64,000 nucleotides of DNA, taken from contig NZ_JAKIKT010000001.1 in assembly GCF_023349125.1 (NCBI RefSeq), forward strand, positions 434,001-498,000. The letters are read 5' to 3'. Shown in pieces: positions 1 through 9,440 of the stretch; within the stretch, counting starts at the first letter, position 1; each line of letters starts with the position of its first letter. Both the position numbers and the translations under genes were made by a program. The DNA is from Shewanella corallii. GTDB lineage: Bacteria > Pseudomonadota > Gammaproteobacteria > Enterobacterales > Shewanellaceae. Under the pieces are notes generated by a model that worked only from the letters and a program-made list of their open reading frames with translations, was not told the origin of the DNA and did no database searches.

Positions 1-56
1 ATAAGGAGCTGGTATAAGTCTGGGACTATTGTCAATTCACTCGTCTCCGACTCAAT

Positions 57-605
57 TCAGGACGGCACCTCGCTAGCTTGAGTATTCACTATTAGTTCAA
101 CCAATCTTTCTATCTTGATATTGGACAGTTGGCGGTAATCAAAATAGGGGCAGACGAACAGCTTGTGTTCGGCATTGATGGCAAACTCATTATCAAGCCA
201 TGTCAAAGGTGCGGTTATCTTGCTCTCATTAACCAAACGCTTGGCATAGGTGCGCCCCATGATGATGTGCAGGCGATTGTCGTCAGGCTTGAGGGCCGGA
301 GGGCTGAACAGCAGGGCGGTTTGACTGTCCTGTTGCAACAGGTGTTTATCCCTGTATCCCTGCCAATCAGTGGCCAGGGTACGGTAGTTGAATTGTGACT
401 GGGGCAGGGCAAACAGCAGCTTGGCATAGACGTTAAACACCTTACGCCAGCCATTGCCACAGGCCTGGCCAATGGCATAAATCTCACCGTCTACCAGAGG
501 CTGGCAGTGTTCAAGCTCAGCCATATTCATAAAGGCAGGACGATTTTCGATATAGGCTGCGATCTGAAAATCAGCGTCCCCAAGGCCTGAAATATTAAGA
601 CTCAA
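57..605 (-). CDS. Conserved hypothetical protein, 182 aa
   Basis: I do not recognise a characterised family. The protein is soluble-looking, with no signal peptide or membrane segment, and contains a central stretch (MGRTYAKRLV, then PLTWLDNEFAI) that looks like a folded enzyme-like or binding core. The reading frame opens with TTG, whose bases overlap the TGA stop of the upstream EAL-domain gene (TTGA), so translation is probably coupled to it. The next in-frame ATG lies about 25 codons further in and would remove a conserved-looking N-terminus. The context links it to the c-di-GMP phosphodiesterase gene, but this may be only operon proximity. Confidence 0.7.
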   Translation of the reverse strand: MSLNISGLGDADFQIAAYIENRPAFMNMAELEHCQPLVDGEIYAIGQACGNGWRKVFNVYAKLLFALPQSQFNYRTLATDWQGYRDKHLLQQDSQTALLFSPPALKPDDNRLHIIMGRTYAKRLVNESKITAPLTWLDNEFAINAEHKLFVCPYFDYRQLSNIKIERLVELIVNTQASEVPS

Positions 606-2128
606 GCGGATAACTCAGGCGTTAACAGATCCTCAGAGTGAGGATTGGATGTTGGAGGCAGGCTATCTGGCATGCCATAAAGATATCCCTGCTGCAAAAA
701 GACGCCTCTGGCGACCAAAAAATCCGACTGTTCCCGGGTTTCCACTCCTTCGGCGATCATCTGCAGTTTATAGTCGTGGCCAAACTTGATCATTGAGTCC
801 AATACGCCAGCTTTCAGGTCATCTGTGCCTATGGTATCCACAAACATCTTGTCGATTTTAATGCTGTTGATATTGAGCTGCTGCAGGCTGGCCATACCAC
901 CAAAACCTGTACCAAAGTCATCTATTTTGATGCTGTAGCCATGACTCAACAATAGGTCTATGTTGCGGCGGGCTGCTGGAATGTCTCTGATCTGCTGTCG
1001 TTCGGTTAACTCAAACATCAGCTGATCTCCTCTGGGCCAACCAAGTGCAGCCAGTTGGTTGGTTAGACTGTCCGATTCCAGGTGGGCAGCAACGATATTC
1101 AGGGTGACCCACTGATCCGGCGGCAGATTGTCCATATCTTTGAGCACATTGCCGACCAGCTGTTCGGTAATAGGCATAATTAAACCTGTGCTCTCTGCCA
1201 TATCAATAAACACTCCGGGAGCTATTGTCTCGCCCTTATGCATCCAACGCAGTAAGGCTTCGTATCCAAGGACTCTGCCATCCCTCGCATCGACAATAGC
1301 CTGATAGACAGGCTTTAGCTCATTCAATGATATTGCCTGTCTCAGCAGGTTCTCCAATGAACTTGTGTGCTGTTGCCACAGTAGCAGGCTGATATAGGTC
1401 AACAGACTGAAAATAAGACCTGCACCCATGGTTCTTTGATAGGCCCAGCTACTGGTATGGGCATGTAACTGATTACCTCCCCAGGCGTGCACATGGGTCT
1501 GGGTTTTTGAGGATGCGATTCTGACTTCTTTAGCCATAAGATCAGTTTTAATGGCCATAGTGCCAGCGATACTCAGATTGCCAAAACCGTTGAGGTCAGT
1601 CTCCAGATAAAAGCAGTCCTCACAGGGGCGATCGACCACAAAGGGGCTACCTTTGGAACTGAGTAACATAAACAAGGTGCCCCTGGGGCCGGTGAAGTTA
1701 ATTGTGGTTTCTGTCAGATAACGCCCAACTTGAATCACGTCTCCTTTGTCATGATTAATGTTTTCCAACTTCTCAAATTTTGGGACAAAGCCATCTCCCA
1801 GTGATGAACAGGTATGACCTTCATTAGTAATTAACCCAATTACCCGAATGATGTGGCTACCTTGAAAGGCTTTTTGCAGCAGTTCCTGATCGTAGGCATC
1901 GCACTTAAAGTGCATGCGTTGGCGGAGTTCTGCTACAGCACTGTCCAGTTTGCGTGAATTGGCGTCGATTCGTTCCAGAGTCTCAATTGCTTTGTCGTGC
2001 AGCAATTGCTCAAATTTGTACTCGATGAGATAAGGCGCGCAGAGTTGAAATGCCAGAAAAGGCACCAGTGAAACCAGAAAGTAACGGAAGGTGAGAGGTA
2101 GAGAGGACACTTGGCTCCCGTTAATCAA
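602..2128 (-). CDS. c-di-GMP phosphodiesterase, CSS-motif sensor + EAL domain
   Basis: Predicted inner-membrane phosphodiesterase that hydrolyses cyclic di-GMP. Visible parts: N-terminal membrane segment (about 10-32), a periplasmic region with Cys-rich CSS signature (TCSSLG near residue 107, CEDC near 168), a second membrane segment (about 233-252), then a cytoplasmic EAL domain. The catalytic motifs are intact: YEALLRW (EAL), DDFGTGFG and AEGVET. In the CSS-EAL family the periplasmic cysteines sense redox through disulfides (family knowledge). The longest frame starts with TTG; a GTG at 2110 preceded by GGGAG is an equally plausible start, giving a protein six residues shorter. A near-perfect CRP-type site lies 45 bp upstream, so expression may respond to cAMP/CRP. 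Confidence 0.92.
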   Translation of the reverse strand: MINGSQVSSLPLTFRYFLVSLVPFLAFQLCAPYLIEYKFEQLLHDKAIETLERIDANSRKLDSAVAELRQRMHFKCDAYDQELLQKAFQGSHIIRVIGLITNEGHTCSSLGDGFVPKFEKLENINHDKGDVIQVGRYLTETTINFTGPRGTLFMLLSSKGSPFVVDRPCEDCFYLETDLNGFGNLSIAGTMAIKTDLMAKEVRIASSKTQTHVHAWGGNQLHAHTSSWAYQRTMGAGLIFSLLTYISLLLWQQHTSSLENLLRQAISLNELKPVYQAIVDARDGRVLGYEALLRWMHKGETIAPGVFIDMAESTGLIMPITEQLVGNVLKDMDNLPPDQWVTLNIVAAHLESDSLTNQLAALGWPRGDQLMFELTERQQIRDIPAARRNIDLLLSHGYSIKIDDFGTGFGGMASLQQLNINSIKIDKMFVDTIGTDDLKAGVLDSMIKFGHDYKLQMIAEGVETREQSDFLVARGVFLQQGYLYGMPDSLPPTSNPHSEDLLTPELSA

Positions 2129-2172
2129 TTAGTTAGCGGAAAATTAGCATAACATTCAGTCAGATGATTTTA

Positions 2173-2188
2173 TGTGATTAGTATCACC
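2173..2188 (-). promoter_or_regulatory. Candidate CRP site upstream of the EAL gene
   Basis: TGTGATTAGTATCACC matches the CRP consensus TGTGA-N6-TCACA at 9 of 10 conserved bases. It sits 45 bp before the start of the phosphodiesterase gene, a normal place for a CRP-activated promoter. Fnr-type binding is less likely because the TTGAT half-sites are absent. Confidence 0.55.
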
Positions 2189-2247
2189 TTGGGTATCAAT
2201 ATTTTGACTTACATATCAGTCCCATGACCTGTCTTTTAGTCAGGCAG

Positions 2248-2277
2248 AAAAAAGGCCACCATGGATAGGTGGCCTTT
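2248..2277 (-). terminator. Rho-independent terminator of the TonB receptor gene
   Basis: A 10-bp stem (AAAGGCCACC / GGTGGCCTTT) with a 7-base loop is followed on the minus strand by a run of six T. It lies 19 bp beyond the receptor stop codon. Confidence 0.85.
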
Positions 2278-2295
2278 AACGCTATTTTGGCGTTA

Positions 2296-4482
2296 TCAGA
2301 ACTGCAGCGAGTAACCAACAATAAAGCTGCGTGGCTTACCTGAGAAGATAGAGCCGTGAACTCGGGTGGTCATATAGGTCTCATCAAACAGGTTTTCACC
2401 CAAGAGGTAAACTTCCTGATTTTCACCGATATAGTAGCGGGCAGACAGGTCGACAACGGTTTTGGATTCAATCAACTCATCGTTCGGGATGCTGCCTTCA
2501 CCCGCCTTGGTGCGGATATCGCTGGTATAGCGGCCAGCCAGTGTCAGTTCCCAGGTTTCGGCCTTGGCGCCAACGGCCAGATACAGTTGGTTTTCAGGCA
2601 GATAAGGCAGTTCATAACCTTTCTCTACATCACCCCAGGTATCGAAATCAGAGCTGAAATCATTGGCAAACTCAGCCTTGGTATAGGTGTAGGAGAGTTT
2701 CACCGGGAAGGTGATGTTACCACCCGCATTGAAATCATAACCGGAACTTAGCTCCAGGCCTTTTACATCGACTTCACCGGCGTTGTACTGATTGCCTATA
2801 TTGTCATCGTCACATCCCTGAGCTGCAGTACAGTTGCCATGCATATTACTGTAATCACTGTAAAACGCGACAGCTTCAAGGCTGAACTCTCCGGCGTTAT
2901 AGCGACCGCCAAACTCATAGTTCCAGCTTTCTTCAATATCTTTGTCTGCATTACCCGGAGCGGCAGGAGCAAAGCCTTTCTGTACGCCGGCAAGCAGTAA
3001 CAGGTCATCGTTCAGCTGCCAGGTGGCTGCCAGCGCAGGCAGCAGGGCGTCGAAGCTGTTTTTCACATCTTTGCCTGGTGTACCTACGCGAGCCGGGTCA
3101 TTTTTACCCCAGTCCTCACGACGGGTTTCGATATCTTCGTAGCGCAGACCAGCCAGAATGCTGACATCACCCAGGGTGAACTTGTCCTGTACATACAGAG
3201 CCAGGGCATTGGCGCTGTCGATACGGTTGGAGTCAGTGCCAGGAACACCGGCTTCGTTGAGGCTCCACTGATAGCTGGAGTCCAGTTGGAACTTGTCGAC
3301 CCACTGATATCTGTCCATCTCGTCTTCGTGCAGACGGGCACCGAATGCCAGCTCGTGATCGCCAAGGAACACATTCAACTCGGTCTGGATACCCTGAGAC
3401 AGGTAGCTGCGGTTATTGGCTTTAATATCCACATTCAGTGGATCGCTGCCTGGGGTAGTATCGAATGCGGCTGCGGCATCTATGCCACCTTTACTCAGGC
3501 TAAGACCGTTTACCTTGGAGGTTTTATACCAGTTGCGGTGGAAGTCGTTGTAGTAAGCGATAGTGCCCAGAGTCACGTCAGAGCTCAAATCGATAGCATG
3601 GGTCAGCTGGATCTGCTTATGCTCAGTGTTCATTTGGTCTTTGGCAGAAGCGCTATAACGGCTGTATGGAGAGCTGGCGTAATCTGCAGCAGTCAGCCCC
3701 ATATAGGTTTCGTTGGAGGTTTCTTCAGAATACTTGAGTTTGATTTCAAGCTCTTGATTGAAGCGCGCATCCTTGGCAGAGGAGAAGCGGACTTTAGCCA
3801 GAGCATCGGTTTTATCAAAGCCAGTGTCTCCACCAATATGATTGATATCGCGGAATCCGTCAGCCTGGTAGCGGAATACTTCTACAACAGCACCGACTTG
3901 CTCGCCCTGGCCACCACCATAGGCGTGTAGTTTGCCGAATCCATCCTGGCCCAGTGCCACATCCACTTTGCCTGCCATCTCCTCTTCAGGAATTTGACGG
4001 GACAGCAGGTTAACCACACCGCCAGTGGTGCGTGGGCCATATTTGATAGTGGAGGAACCTTTCAGAACCTCAATGCTTTCCATACGGCCTGGAGTCGGAA
4101 AGTAGTAAGCGGCTGGTGAAGCGTAAGGAGCGGGTGCAGCAATTACTCCATCTTCCATCACGGTAATTTTTTCTGAACGGTTCTGACCTGTACCGCGCAT
4201 ACCTATGTTAGGGCGCAGACCATAACCATCCTCTTCCTGAATATAAACGCCTGGCACGGTAGACAGAGTGCGCATTATGTCTGTGTATTTGAAGTTATCC
4301 AGTTCAGCCTGTGTGAGCTCATAGGCACTACCTGGAGTTGCATCAAGAGGGTTCTTGCTGCCAAAGATAGTGATGGTGTCGATAACACTGGCTTCCTTGT
4401 CATCGGCAATTGCCGGTGCAGATAACGCACCCATCAGGGCGGTGGCAACCATACTCAGGGGTAACTTCTTGTAGACAGACAT
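2296..4482 (-). CDS. TonB-dependent outer-membrane receptor, FecA-like
   Basis: Outer-membrane beta-barrel for energy-dependent uptake of a ferric chelate, 728 aa. It has a signal peptide (residues 1-26, ending APAIA), a TonB-box-like DTITIFG, a plug domain with GVYIQEEDGYGLRPNIGMRGTG and the characteristic VLKGSSTIKYGPRTTGGVVNL motif, and a barrel ending in the aromatic FIVGYSLQF typical of outer-membrane proteins. The plug sequence resembles the FecA type (ferric citrate) more than siderophore receptors, but the substrate cannot be read from sequence. There is no N-terminal signalling extension, so it should not control a sigma factor. A good ribosome site (GGAGAGG) precedes the ATG, and a Fur box lies upstream, so iron repression is expected. 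Confidence 0.93.
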   Translation of the reverse strand: MSVYKKLPLSMVATALMGALSAPAIADDKEASVIDTITIFGSKNPLDATPGSAYELTQAELDNFKYTDIMRTLSTVPGVYIQEEDGYGLRPNIGMRGTGQNRSEKITVMEDGVIAAPAPYASPAAYYFPTPGRMESIEVLKGSSTIKYGPRTTGGVVNLLSRQIPEEEMAGKVDVALGQDGFGKLHAYGGGQGEQVGAVVEVFRYQADGFRDINHIGGDTGFDKTDALAKVRFSSAKDARFNQELEIKLKYSEETSNETYMGLTAADYASSPYSRYSASAKDQMNTEHKQIQLTHAIDLSSDVTLGTIAYYNDFHRNWYKTSKVNGLSLSKGGIDAAAAFDTTPGSDPLNVDIKANNRSYLSQGIQTELNVFLGDHELAFGARLHEDEMDRYQWVDKFQLDSSYQWSLNEAGVPGTDSNRIDSANALALYVQDKFTLGDVSILAGLRYEDIETRREDWGKNDPARVGTPGKDVKNSFDALLPALAATWQLNDDLLLLAGVQKGFAPAAPGNADKDIEESWNYEFGGRYNAGEFSLEAVAFYSDYSNMHGNCTAAQGCDDDNIGNQYNAGEVDVKGLELSSGYDFNAGGNITFPVKLSYTYTKAEFANDFSSDFDTWGDVEKGYELPYLPENQLYLAVGAKAETWELTLAGRYTSDIRTKAGEGSIPNDELIESKTVVDLSARYYIGENQEVYLLGENLFDETYMTTRVHGSIFSGKPRSFIVGYSLQF

Positions 4483-4524
4483 AACCTCTCCGTGATCTAT
4501 ATTTAGAATATTATACTAAGCGCA

Positions 4525-4543
4525 AATGATAATGGTTTGCATT
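4525..4543 (-). promoter_or_regulatory. Fur box
   Basis: AATGATAATGGTTTGCATT is a 19-bp inverted repeat matching the Fur 7-1-7 consensus (AATGATAATNATTATCATT) at most positions. It begins 43 bp upstream of the receptor start codon, consistent with Fur repression under iron sufficiency. The rest of the 4483-4855 gap holds no convincing gene; it should contain this promoter and that of the DUF3581 gene on the other strand. Confidence 0.8.
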
Positions 4544-4855
4544 ATATGTATTGTTTCCCCGTTGTAAACAGTGTGGCGTCGATTTTGTTGCGAGTTTGGT
4601 TTAAAGGGGTAAAAAATCTGCTTTTAATCACTGCACCTGTATCCATTTGATTGGCTAAACGGGCAAGCTTTGGTGATTTCTGTGGCGGAGAAAAGCTAAA
4701 GCGAGAATCCTGATTGGCTGTTATGTGACAGTAACTCATCCGTCCAGTTGCGTTTTGCTGGTCTATGCCAAGTCATCGGGTGAGTTGTTTTGAGGTTTGC
4801 GGTTAGACTGTGCGCCGCTTATCGATAAAATAACTTTTGCTCGGGTGCAGTATTT

Positions 4856-5560
4856 ATGTTTTTAAAGCCGTTTTTCAGTGAGACCTCAGCGGGTGTCGAG
4901 ATTACTCCTGCTCAGGCCAGCGCATTTGCCAAGGATATCGCCGGTGATTTCAATCCTATCCATGATGAAGGTGCCAAGCGTTTCTGTGTGCCTGGCGATC
5001 TCCTGTTTGCAATGGCGGTAAGCAAATATGGTCTGCACGAAAAAATGCATTTCAGCTTTGAGGGAATGGTGGGTCCTGGTGTATGCCTGCAGTTTCCTGA
5101 TACCCAGGAGGCTTTGGCTGTCACGGATAGTCGCGACAAAACCTATCTTAAGGTGACTCAATCCGGCAATGCCAGTCACTGCGCTGAGCAGATTGAGTCT
5201 TTTGTGCGCGGCTATGTCGCCTTTTCCGGCCTTAACTTCACCCATGTGGTAGTGCCATTGATGCAGGAGCATCAGGTGATGATTAACCCGGCTCGTCCTC
5301 TGGTGATATACGACAGCATGAGTGTTGAGCTGACTGATACCGATTTCTGCAAGGTAGAGCTGGAACTGGTATCCAAAACCCTGGAGATTGATGGCAAGCG
5401 CGGCGATGCCACCCTGGAGTTTAAGCTGACCAGTGATGGCCGTCAGGTGGGAACCGGTCGTAAAACTCTGGTACTCAGTAGCCTTCGCCCTCTGGAAGAG
5501 GATAAAGTGGCAGATATGTGCCGCCAGTACGATGAACGTGCAACACTAAAAGCCAGCTGA
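4856..5560 (+). CDS. DUF3581 family protein
   Basis: Protein of 234 aa with the signature AFAKDIAGDFNPIHDEGAKRFCVPGDLLFA near the N-terminus, which I recognise as the DUF3581 family found across Gammaproteobacteria. The DFNPIHD segment resembles the active-site helix of MaoC-like hotdog dehydratases (inference from motif), so a thioester-binding fold is plausible, but no reaction is established. It is monocistronic: it has its own stem-loop terminator and faces away from the TonB receptor. The start is the first ATG; no strong ribosome site is visible. Confidence 0.85.
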   Translation: MFLKPFFSETSAGVEITPAQASAFAKDIAGDFNPIHDEGAKRFCVPGDLLFAMAVSKYGLHEKMHFSFEGMVGPGVCLQFPDTQEALAVTDSRDKTYLKVTQSGNASHCAEQIESFVRGYVAFSGLNFTHVVVPLMQEHQVMINPARPLVIYDSMSVELTDTDFCKVELELVSKTLEIDGKRGDATLEFKLTSDGRQVGTGRKTLVLSSLRPLEEDKVADMCRQYDERATLKAS

Positions 5561-5585
5561 GCAGTATCAATAGCTTTTCCTTTGG

Positions 5586-5611
5586 CCGGGCTGTAAACAC
5601 AGTCCGGTTTT
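5586..5611 (+). terminator. Probable terminator after the DUF3581 gene
   Basis: A 9-bp stem CCGGGCTGT / ACAGTCCGG (one G-U pair) with an AAAC loop is followed by four T. It begins 26 bp after the stop codon. Confidence 0.6.
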
Positions 5612-5768
5612 CCAACTTTCTGCCTATCTTGTAAGCGCCTCTTTTCCCTCTGATTGCGCCGATCTCCCCTTTCTATTACCTTAGTGGGTTTGATATTCCT
5701 GAGCTTCTATTTGGCGCTGGCAGCTAAGGCCTGCCAATGTTTGCCAAATCATTCATTTAAGGAAAGCC

Positions 5769-8700
5769 ATGTCCAGTTTGATTCGAATTGTGCTGATCGA
5801 CACCCACCTGCCCGGGGTGGTTGAGTTGGCACTTGATGGCCACACCAATATTTGTGGTACCAATGCTTCGGGGAAGACCACATTGCAGCGTTTGGTGCCA
5901 GTATTTTATGGCGAATATCCCAGCCGCGTAGTGCCTTCAACCCGTGACAGCTTTGAGCGCTGGTACCTGCCAAGAGAATCAAGCTACATAGTTTACGAAT
6001 ACCGTAAAGAAGATGGTCTGCTGTATCAGGCTGTGTTGGCTTCTGCCGGGGACGGTAAAGGGGTGAACTACCGCTTTATCGCCAAAGGCTTCGATCTGGA
6101 AGACTATGTCAAACAGCGTAACGGCGACACCATTTTGTGTCACACCATGGCGGAGCTGGGCCGTGAGATGAAGCGCAAGGGCGTGAGCGTGACCAATCTG
6201 CTCAATACCCGTGAATTCCGCGCCATTATCCAAAATGACCGTACTTTGCTGGGCACTGGCGGTAACCGCAGCGAGCTGCGTGGTTACGCCAATCAGTTTG
6301 CCCTGTGTGCTGCCGAGCATTCACTGCGTCATATCGAAAAGCTGGCTAAGGCGGTGCACTCCAAAGAGGGCAAGATGGAGACGGTCAAGTCGATGATCGC
6401 CGCCATTCTGGAAGAGGATGGGGTTAATCCGCCAAGCTCCCGAATCAATCCACAGCGAGTTGAATCCTGGATTAAAGAAAGTCAGCTTATTCAGGGCTTT
6501 GAACAGATACGTCCGGAATTTGAAAAGCTGGAGCAGGAGTTTGACCAACTGCAGAGCAGTGAACTGCGTCTGGCGACGCTGGGCAAAGGCTATCGCCATG
6601 ACGAGACCACAGAGGTGGAGCGTCAGGACTCACAACAACTCCTGTCTAAAGAGGTCAACCTGGCACTGAAGCAGCTGGATGAGCAGTGGAAGGAGGAGCG
6701 TGATGAGCTCAACCTGGAACTGTCAGCCGCTAAAGGGGATATGGCCAAGTTTGAAGATGAACTCAATGCCATCGACGATCAGCACAGCGCCTTTCTGGAT
6801 GCCGATATCGAGCAGGCCAAGCAGGATCTGGAGTCGCTGCCAAACTGGCGCGCCGATCTGGAGAACCTGTCTGAGCGTCACAAGCTGCTGACCGATAAGC
6901 ACCAGGATATTGAAGCCGCTTATAACGCCCGTCGCAGTAAAATCAGCGAACAGCTGAACAATGCGCTGGAGTCGCTGCATCAGGAGCAGGAAGAGGCCCG
7001 CGAAGAGCGTGACCGCCAGCGTGAACTGGCTCGCGCCGATATGGAAACGCTGGCAGAGTCAGGTCGTGAAGCACTGCAGGCGGGTCAGGCCAGGTTCCAG
7101 GAGCAGGAGTACCAACTTAAGCTGCAGACTGCAGAGCTCAAGCTCAAGGTGGACAGCGTAACCTACACAGAAGATGAGAAGCTGGAGCTGGCTGTCTTCG
7201 ATGAACGTATCTCCCTGGCCGACGAGGCTCAGGAAGCCAGCAATGCCAAGGTTGACCGTGTCGCAGCCGAAGAGCGCAAGTTGCGTGCCCGTCGCGATCA
7301 GGCCAACGAAGCCCTGCGTCAGGCCAGCCTGAGGGTGAACGAGCGCCAGAGCGGTCTGGATGAACTGAAGGAGATGCTGTTCCCACAGTCTCATACCTTG
7401 CTGGAATACCTGCGTAAAGAAGCCTCTGGCTGGGAACAGACTTTGGGTAAGGTAATTGCCCCTGAGCTGTTGCATCGCACCGATCTGCGTCCGGTTGTGG
7501 GTGGCGACAGTGAGTCTCTGTTCGGTATCCAACTTGACCTGAAAGCGCTGGATGTCCCCGAATACGCTGCATCTGAGCAGGAGCTGCGTGCCCGATTTGT
7601 GCAGGCTGAAGAAGCGCTGAAGAGCGCCAAAGAGCTGCAGGAGCAGGCGGAGGAGAATCTGGTGGCGGTCAATGCCGAGCTGGATAAGCTCAGCCGTGAA
7701 CTGACCTTTGCCCGTACCGCTTACCAGAACAGTCGTGATGATTTGCGTCGCCTGCTGGATGAGAAGCGCTCTGCTCAGGCAAAAATCAACGAAATGCTGG
7801 CACAGCGTAAAGCTCTGTCTGCCAAGCAGTTGACCGTGATTGAAAGCGAGCAGAAGCAGCTTAAACAGCGTCATGATGAGTGGCTGGAAGAGTACAAAGC
7901 CAACGCCCTGGAAGCCCGTATGGAAAAGCAGGCTTACTGGCAGGAAGTAGTAGGTGCGCTGGAAGCACAGATCGCTCAGGTTAAAGCCAGTATCAACAGC
8001 CGTCGCGAGAATACTCAAAGCGAGCTGAAAGCCTGTGAGACCTGGTACAAAAATGAACTTAAATCCCGTGGCGTGGATGAGGACAAAATTGTTGCCCTTA
8101 AACGCGAAATCCGGGATCTGGAAGGCCGCATCGGTAAGGCCGAGCAGCGTCGCAGTGAAGTACTGAGATACGACGACTGGTATCAGCACACCTGGCGTGT
8201 GCGTAAGCCAAAGCTGACCGAGCAGCTGGTGGAAGTGAAGCGTATCGCTACCGAGTTGGAAGCTCAGCTCAAATCCAAAGCCAGTGAAGTCAAAGCCAGG
8301 CGCACTGAGCTTGAGAAGCAGCGTCGCGACAGTGATGCCGCTCAGGTAGAAGCCTCCGAGAACCTGACCAAGCTGCGCAGTTTGATGCGTAAGCTGGCTG
8401 ACCTTAAGTTGCCTGTCACAAATGAAGAAGCGGTTGGCAGTCTGGGTGAGCGTCTGCGTCAGGGTGAAGATCTGCTGCTTAAGCGTGACTATCTGCTGGG
8501 CTCAGTGAAGCAGTACGTGGAGCACTTCGATACCGTGATTGCTGCCAAGTCAGGCTCAAGTCTGGCCGAGACCTGGGAGCGCGCCCGGGAAGAGTCCAGC
8601 TTTGTGAATGACAAGGGTATTCGTCTGCTGGATTACCGTAAACTGGTGCCGGCACTGGAGCAGCTTTTGAATGTGATGGTGCCTCAGTCCATGATGGCGT

Positions 8701-9440
8701 TGCGGGAGCAGGGTCGTATCTTTGGTGTGGATTTGACCGCTTACTACGAAGTACTGGCGGATATCGACCGTCGTATTGCCAGCCAGAGCGCTCGTATCAC
8801 CCGTGAAGTGGGTGAAGAGTTGTTCCTGGATGGGGTGTCTGAGTCTGCGGTACGTATTCGTTCCCGCATCAGTGAGTTGGAGTTCTGGCCTGAGCTGGAA
8901 GCTTTTGTGAAGGCGTTCAAACGCTGGAAGAGCGATGGTTTCAATGGCCTGCCGGACGAGGACTATATCAACTCCATGCGCCGCGCGTTGGACATCATAG
9001 GTCGCAGCGCACTGACCGGCGGTATTGCCAAGCTGCTGGAGATTGAACTTCGCCTGAAAGAGGGCAATTCAGATCTGATTATCCGTACCGACCGTCAGCT
9101 GAATGAGTCTTCCAGTCATGGTATGGCTTACCTGATTTTGTGTAAGTTCCTGCTGGCGTTTACCCGTTTGCTGCGTGGTCGCGCCGAAGTGACCATTCAC
9201 TGGCCAATCGATGAGTTGGGCACATTGCACCATGGTAACGTGAAGAAGATTTTCGATGCCTGTGAGAACAACAATATCTCGGTACTGGGTGCCTTCCCGA
9301 ACCCTGAGTCAGAAGTACTGACCCTGTTCGCCAACCGTTACATCATCAATAAACAAACCCGTAAGCTGCAGGTGGTTAAGCCCAAGGCGAACCCATTGGC
9401 TGAAAAGCTGAAGCAGAGAATGTCTCAGGAGGCCGTGTAA
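5769..9440 (+). CDS. SMC-like ATPase, DUF3584 type (MukB/MksB/JetC-like)
   Basis: Large 1223-aa SMC-type ATPase, probably the motor of a DNA-organising or DNA-sensing complex with the next two genes. The ATP-binding head is split as in SMC proteins: Walker A GTNASGKTT at residues 30-38, and at the C-terminus a signature-like LNESSSHG (1111-1118) and Walker B ending in Asp1148-Glu1149 (IDELGT). Between them are long Glu/Arg/Gln-rich coiled coils (about 230-530 and 610-1000) around a non-coiled insert at about 535-600 that would be a short hinge, as in MukB. Length and P-loop fit Pfam DUF3584 (from memory). A clear ribosome site (AAGGA) precedes the ATG. It differs from canonical Smc by the GTNASGKTT P-loop and the lack of a large hinge. 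DNA repair proteins RecN and SbcC were considered, but the two partner genes argue for a condensin-like complex. Confidence 0.88.
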   Translation: MSSLIRIVLIDTHLPGVVELALDGHTNICGTNASGKTTLQRLVPVFYGEYPSRVVPSTRDSFERWYLPRESSYIVYEYRKEDGLLYQAVLASAGDGKGVNYRFIAKGFDLEDYVKQRNGDTILCHTMAELGREMKRKGVSVTNLLNTREFRAIIQNDRTLLGTGGNRSELRGYANQFALCAAEHSLRHIEKLAKAVHSKEGKMETVKSMIAAILEEDGVNPPSSRINPQRVESWIKESQLIQGFEQIRPEFEKLEQEFDQLQSSELRLATLGKGYRHDETTEVERQDSQQLLSKEVNLALKQLDEQWKEERDELNLELSAAKGDMAKFEDELNAIDDQHSAFLDADIEQAKQDLESLPNWRADLENLSERHKLLTDKHQDIEAAYNARRSKISEQLNNALESLHQEQEEAREERDRQRELARADMETLAESGREALQAGQARFQEQEYQLKLQTAELKLKVDSVTYTEDEKLELAVFDERISLADEAQEASNAKVDRVAAEERKLRARRDQANEALRQASLRVNERQSGLDELKEMLFPQSHTLLEYLRKEASGWEQTLGKVIAPELLHRTDLRPVVGGDSESLFGIQLDLKALDVPEYAASEQELRARFVQAEEALKSAKELQEQAEENLVAVNAELDKLSRELTFARTAYQNSRDDLRRLLDEKRSAQAKINEMLAQRKALSAKQLTVIESEQKQLKQRHDEWLEEYKANALEARMEKQAYWQEVVGALEAQIAQVKASINSRRENTQSELKACETWYKNELKSRGVDEDKIVALKREIRDLEGRIGKAEQRRSEVLRYDDWYQHTWRVRKPKLTEQLVEVKRIATELEAQLKSKASEVKARRTELEKQRRDSDAAQVEASENLTKLRSLMRKLADLKLPVTNEEAVGSLGERLRQGEDLLLKRDYLLGSVKQYVEHFDTVIAAKSGSSLAETWERAREESSFVNDKGIRLLDYRKLVPALEQLLNVMVPQSMMALREQGRIFGVDLTAYYEVLADIDRRIASQSARITREVGEELFLDGVSESAVRIRSRISELEFWPELEAFVKAFKRWKSDGFNGLPDEDYINSMRRALDIIGRSALTGGIAKLLEIELRLKEGNSDLIIRTDRQLNESSSHGMAYLILCKFLLAFTRLLRGRAEVTIHWPIDELGTLHHGNVKKIFDACENNNISVLGAFPNPESEVLTLFANRYIINKQTRKLQVVKPKANPLAEKLKQRMSQEAV

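Noticed and set aside
4542..4739. 65-aa frame between the TonB receptor and DUF3581 genes
   Set aside because: It lies in the promoter gap, next to the Fur box, without a ribosome site or family resemblance.
7059..8189. 376-aa open frame on the minus strand inside the SMC-like gene
   Set aside because: It is antisense to a conserved coiled-coil gene, with the repetitive Leu/Gln/Phe composition expected of an antisense frame, and has no ribosome site.
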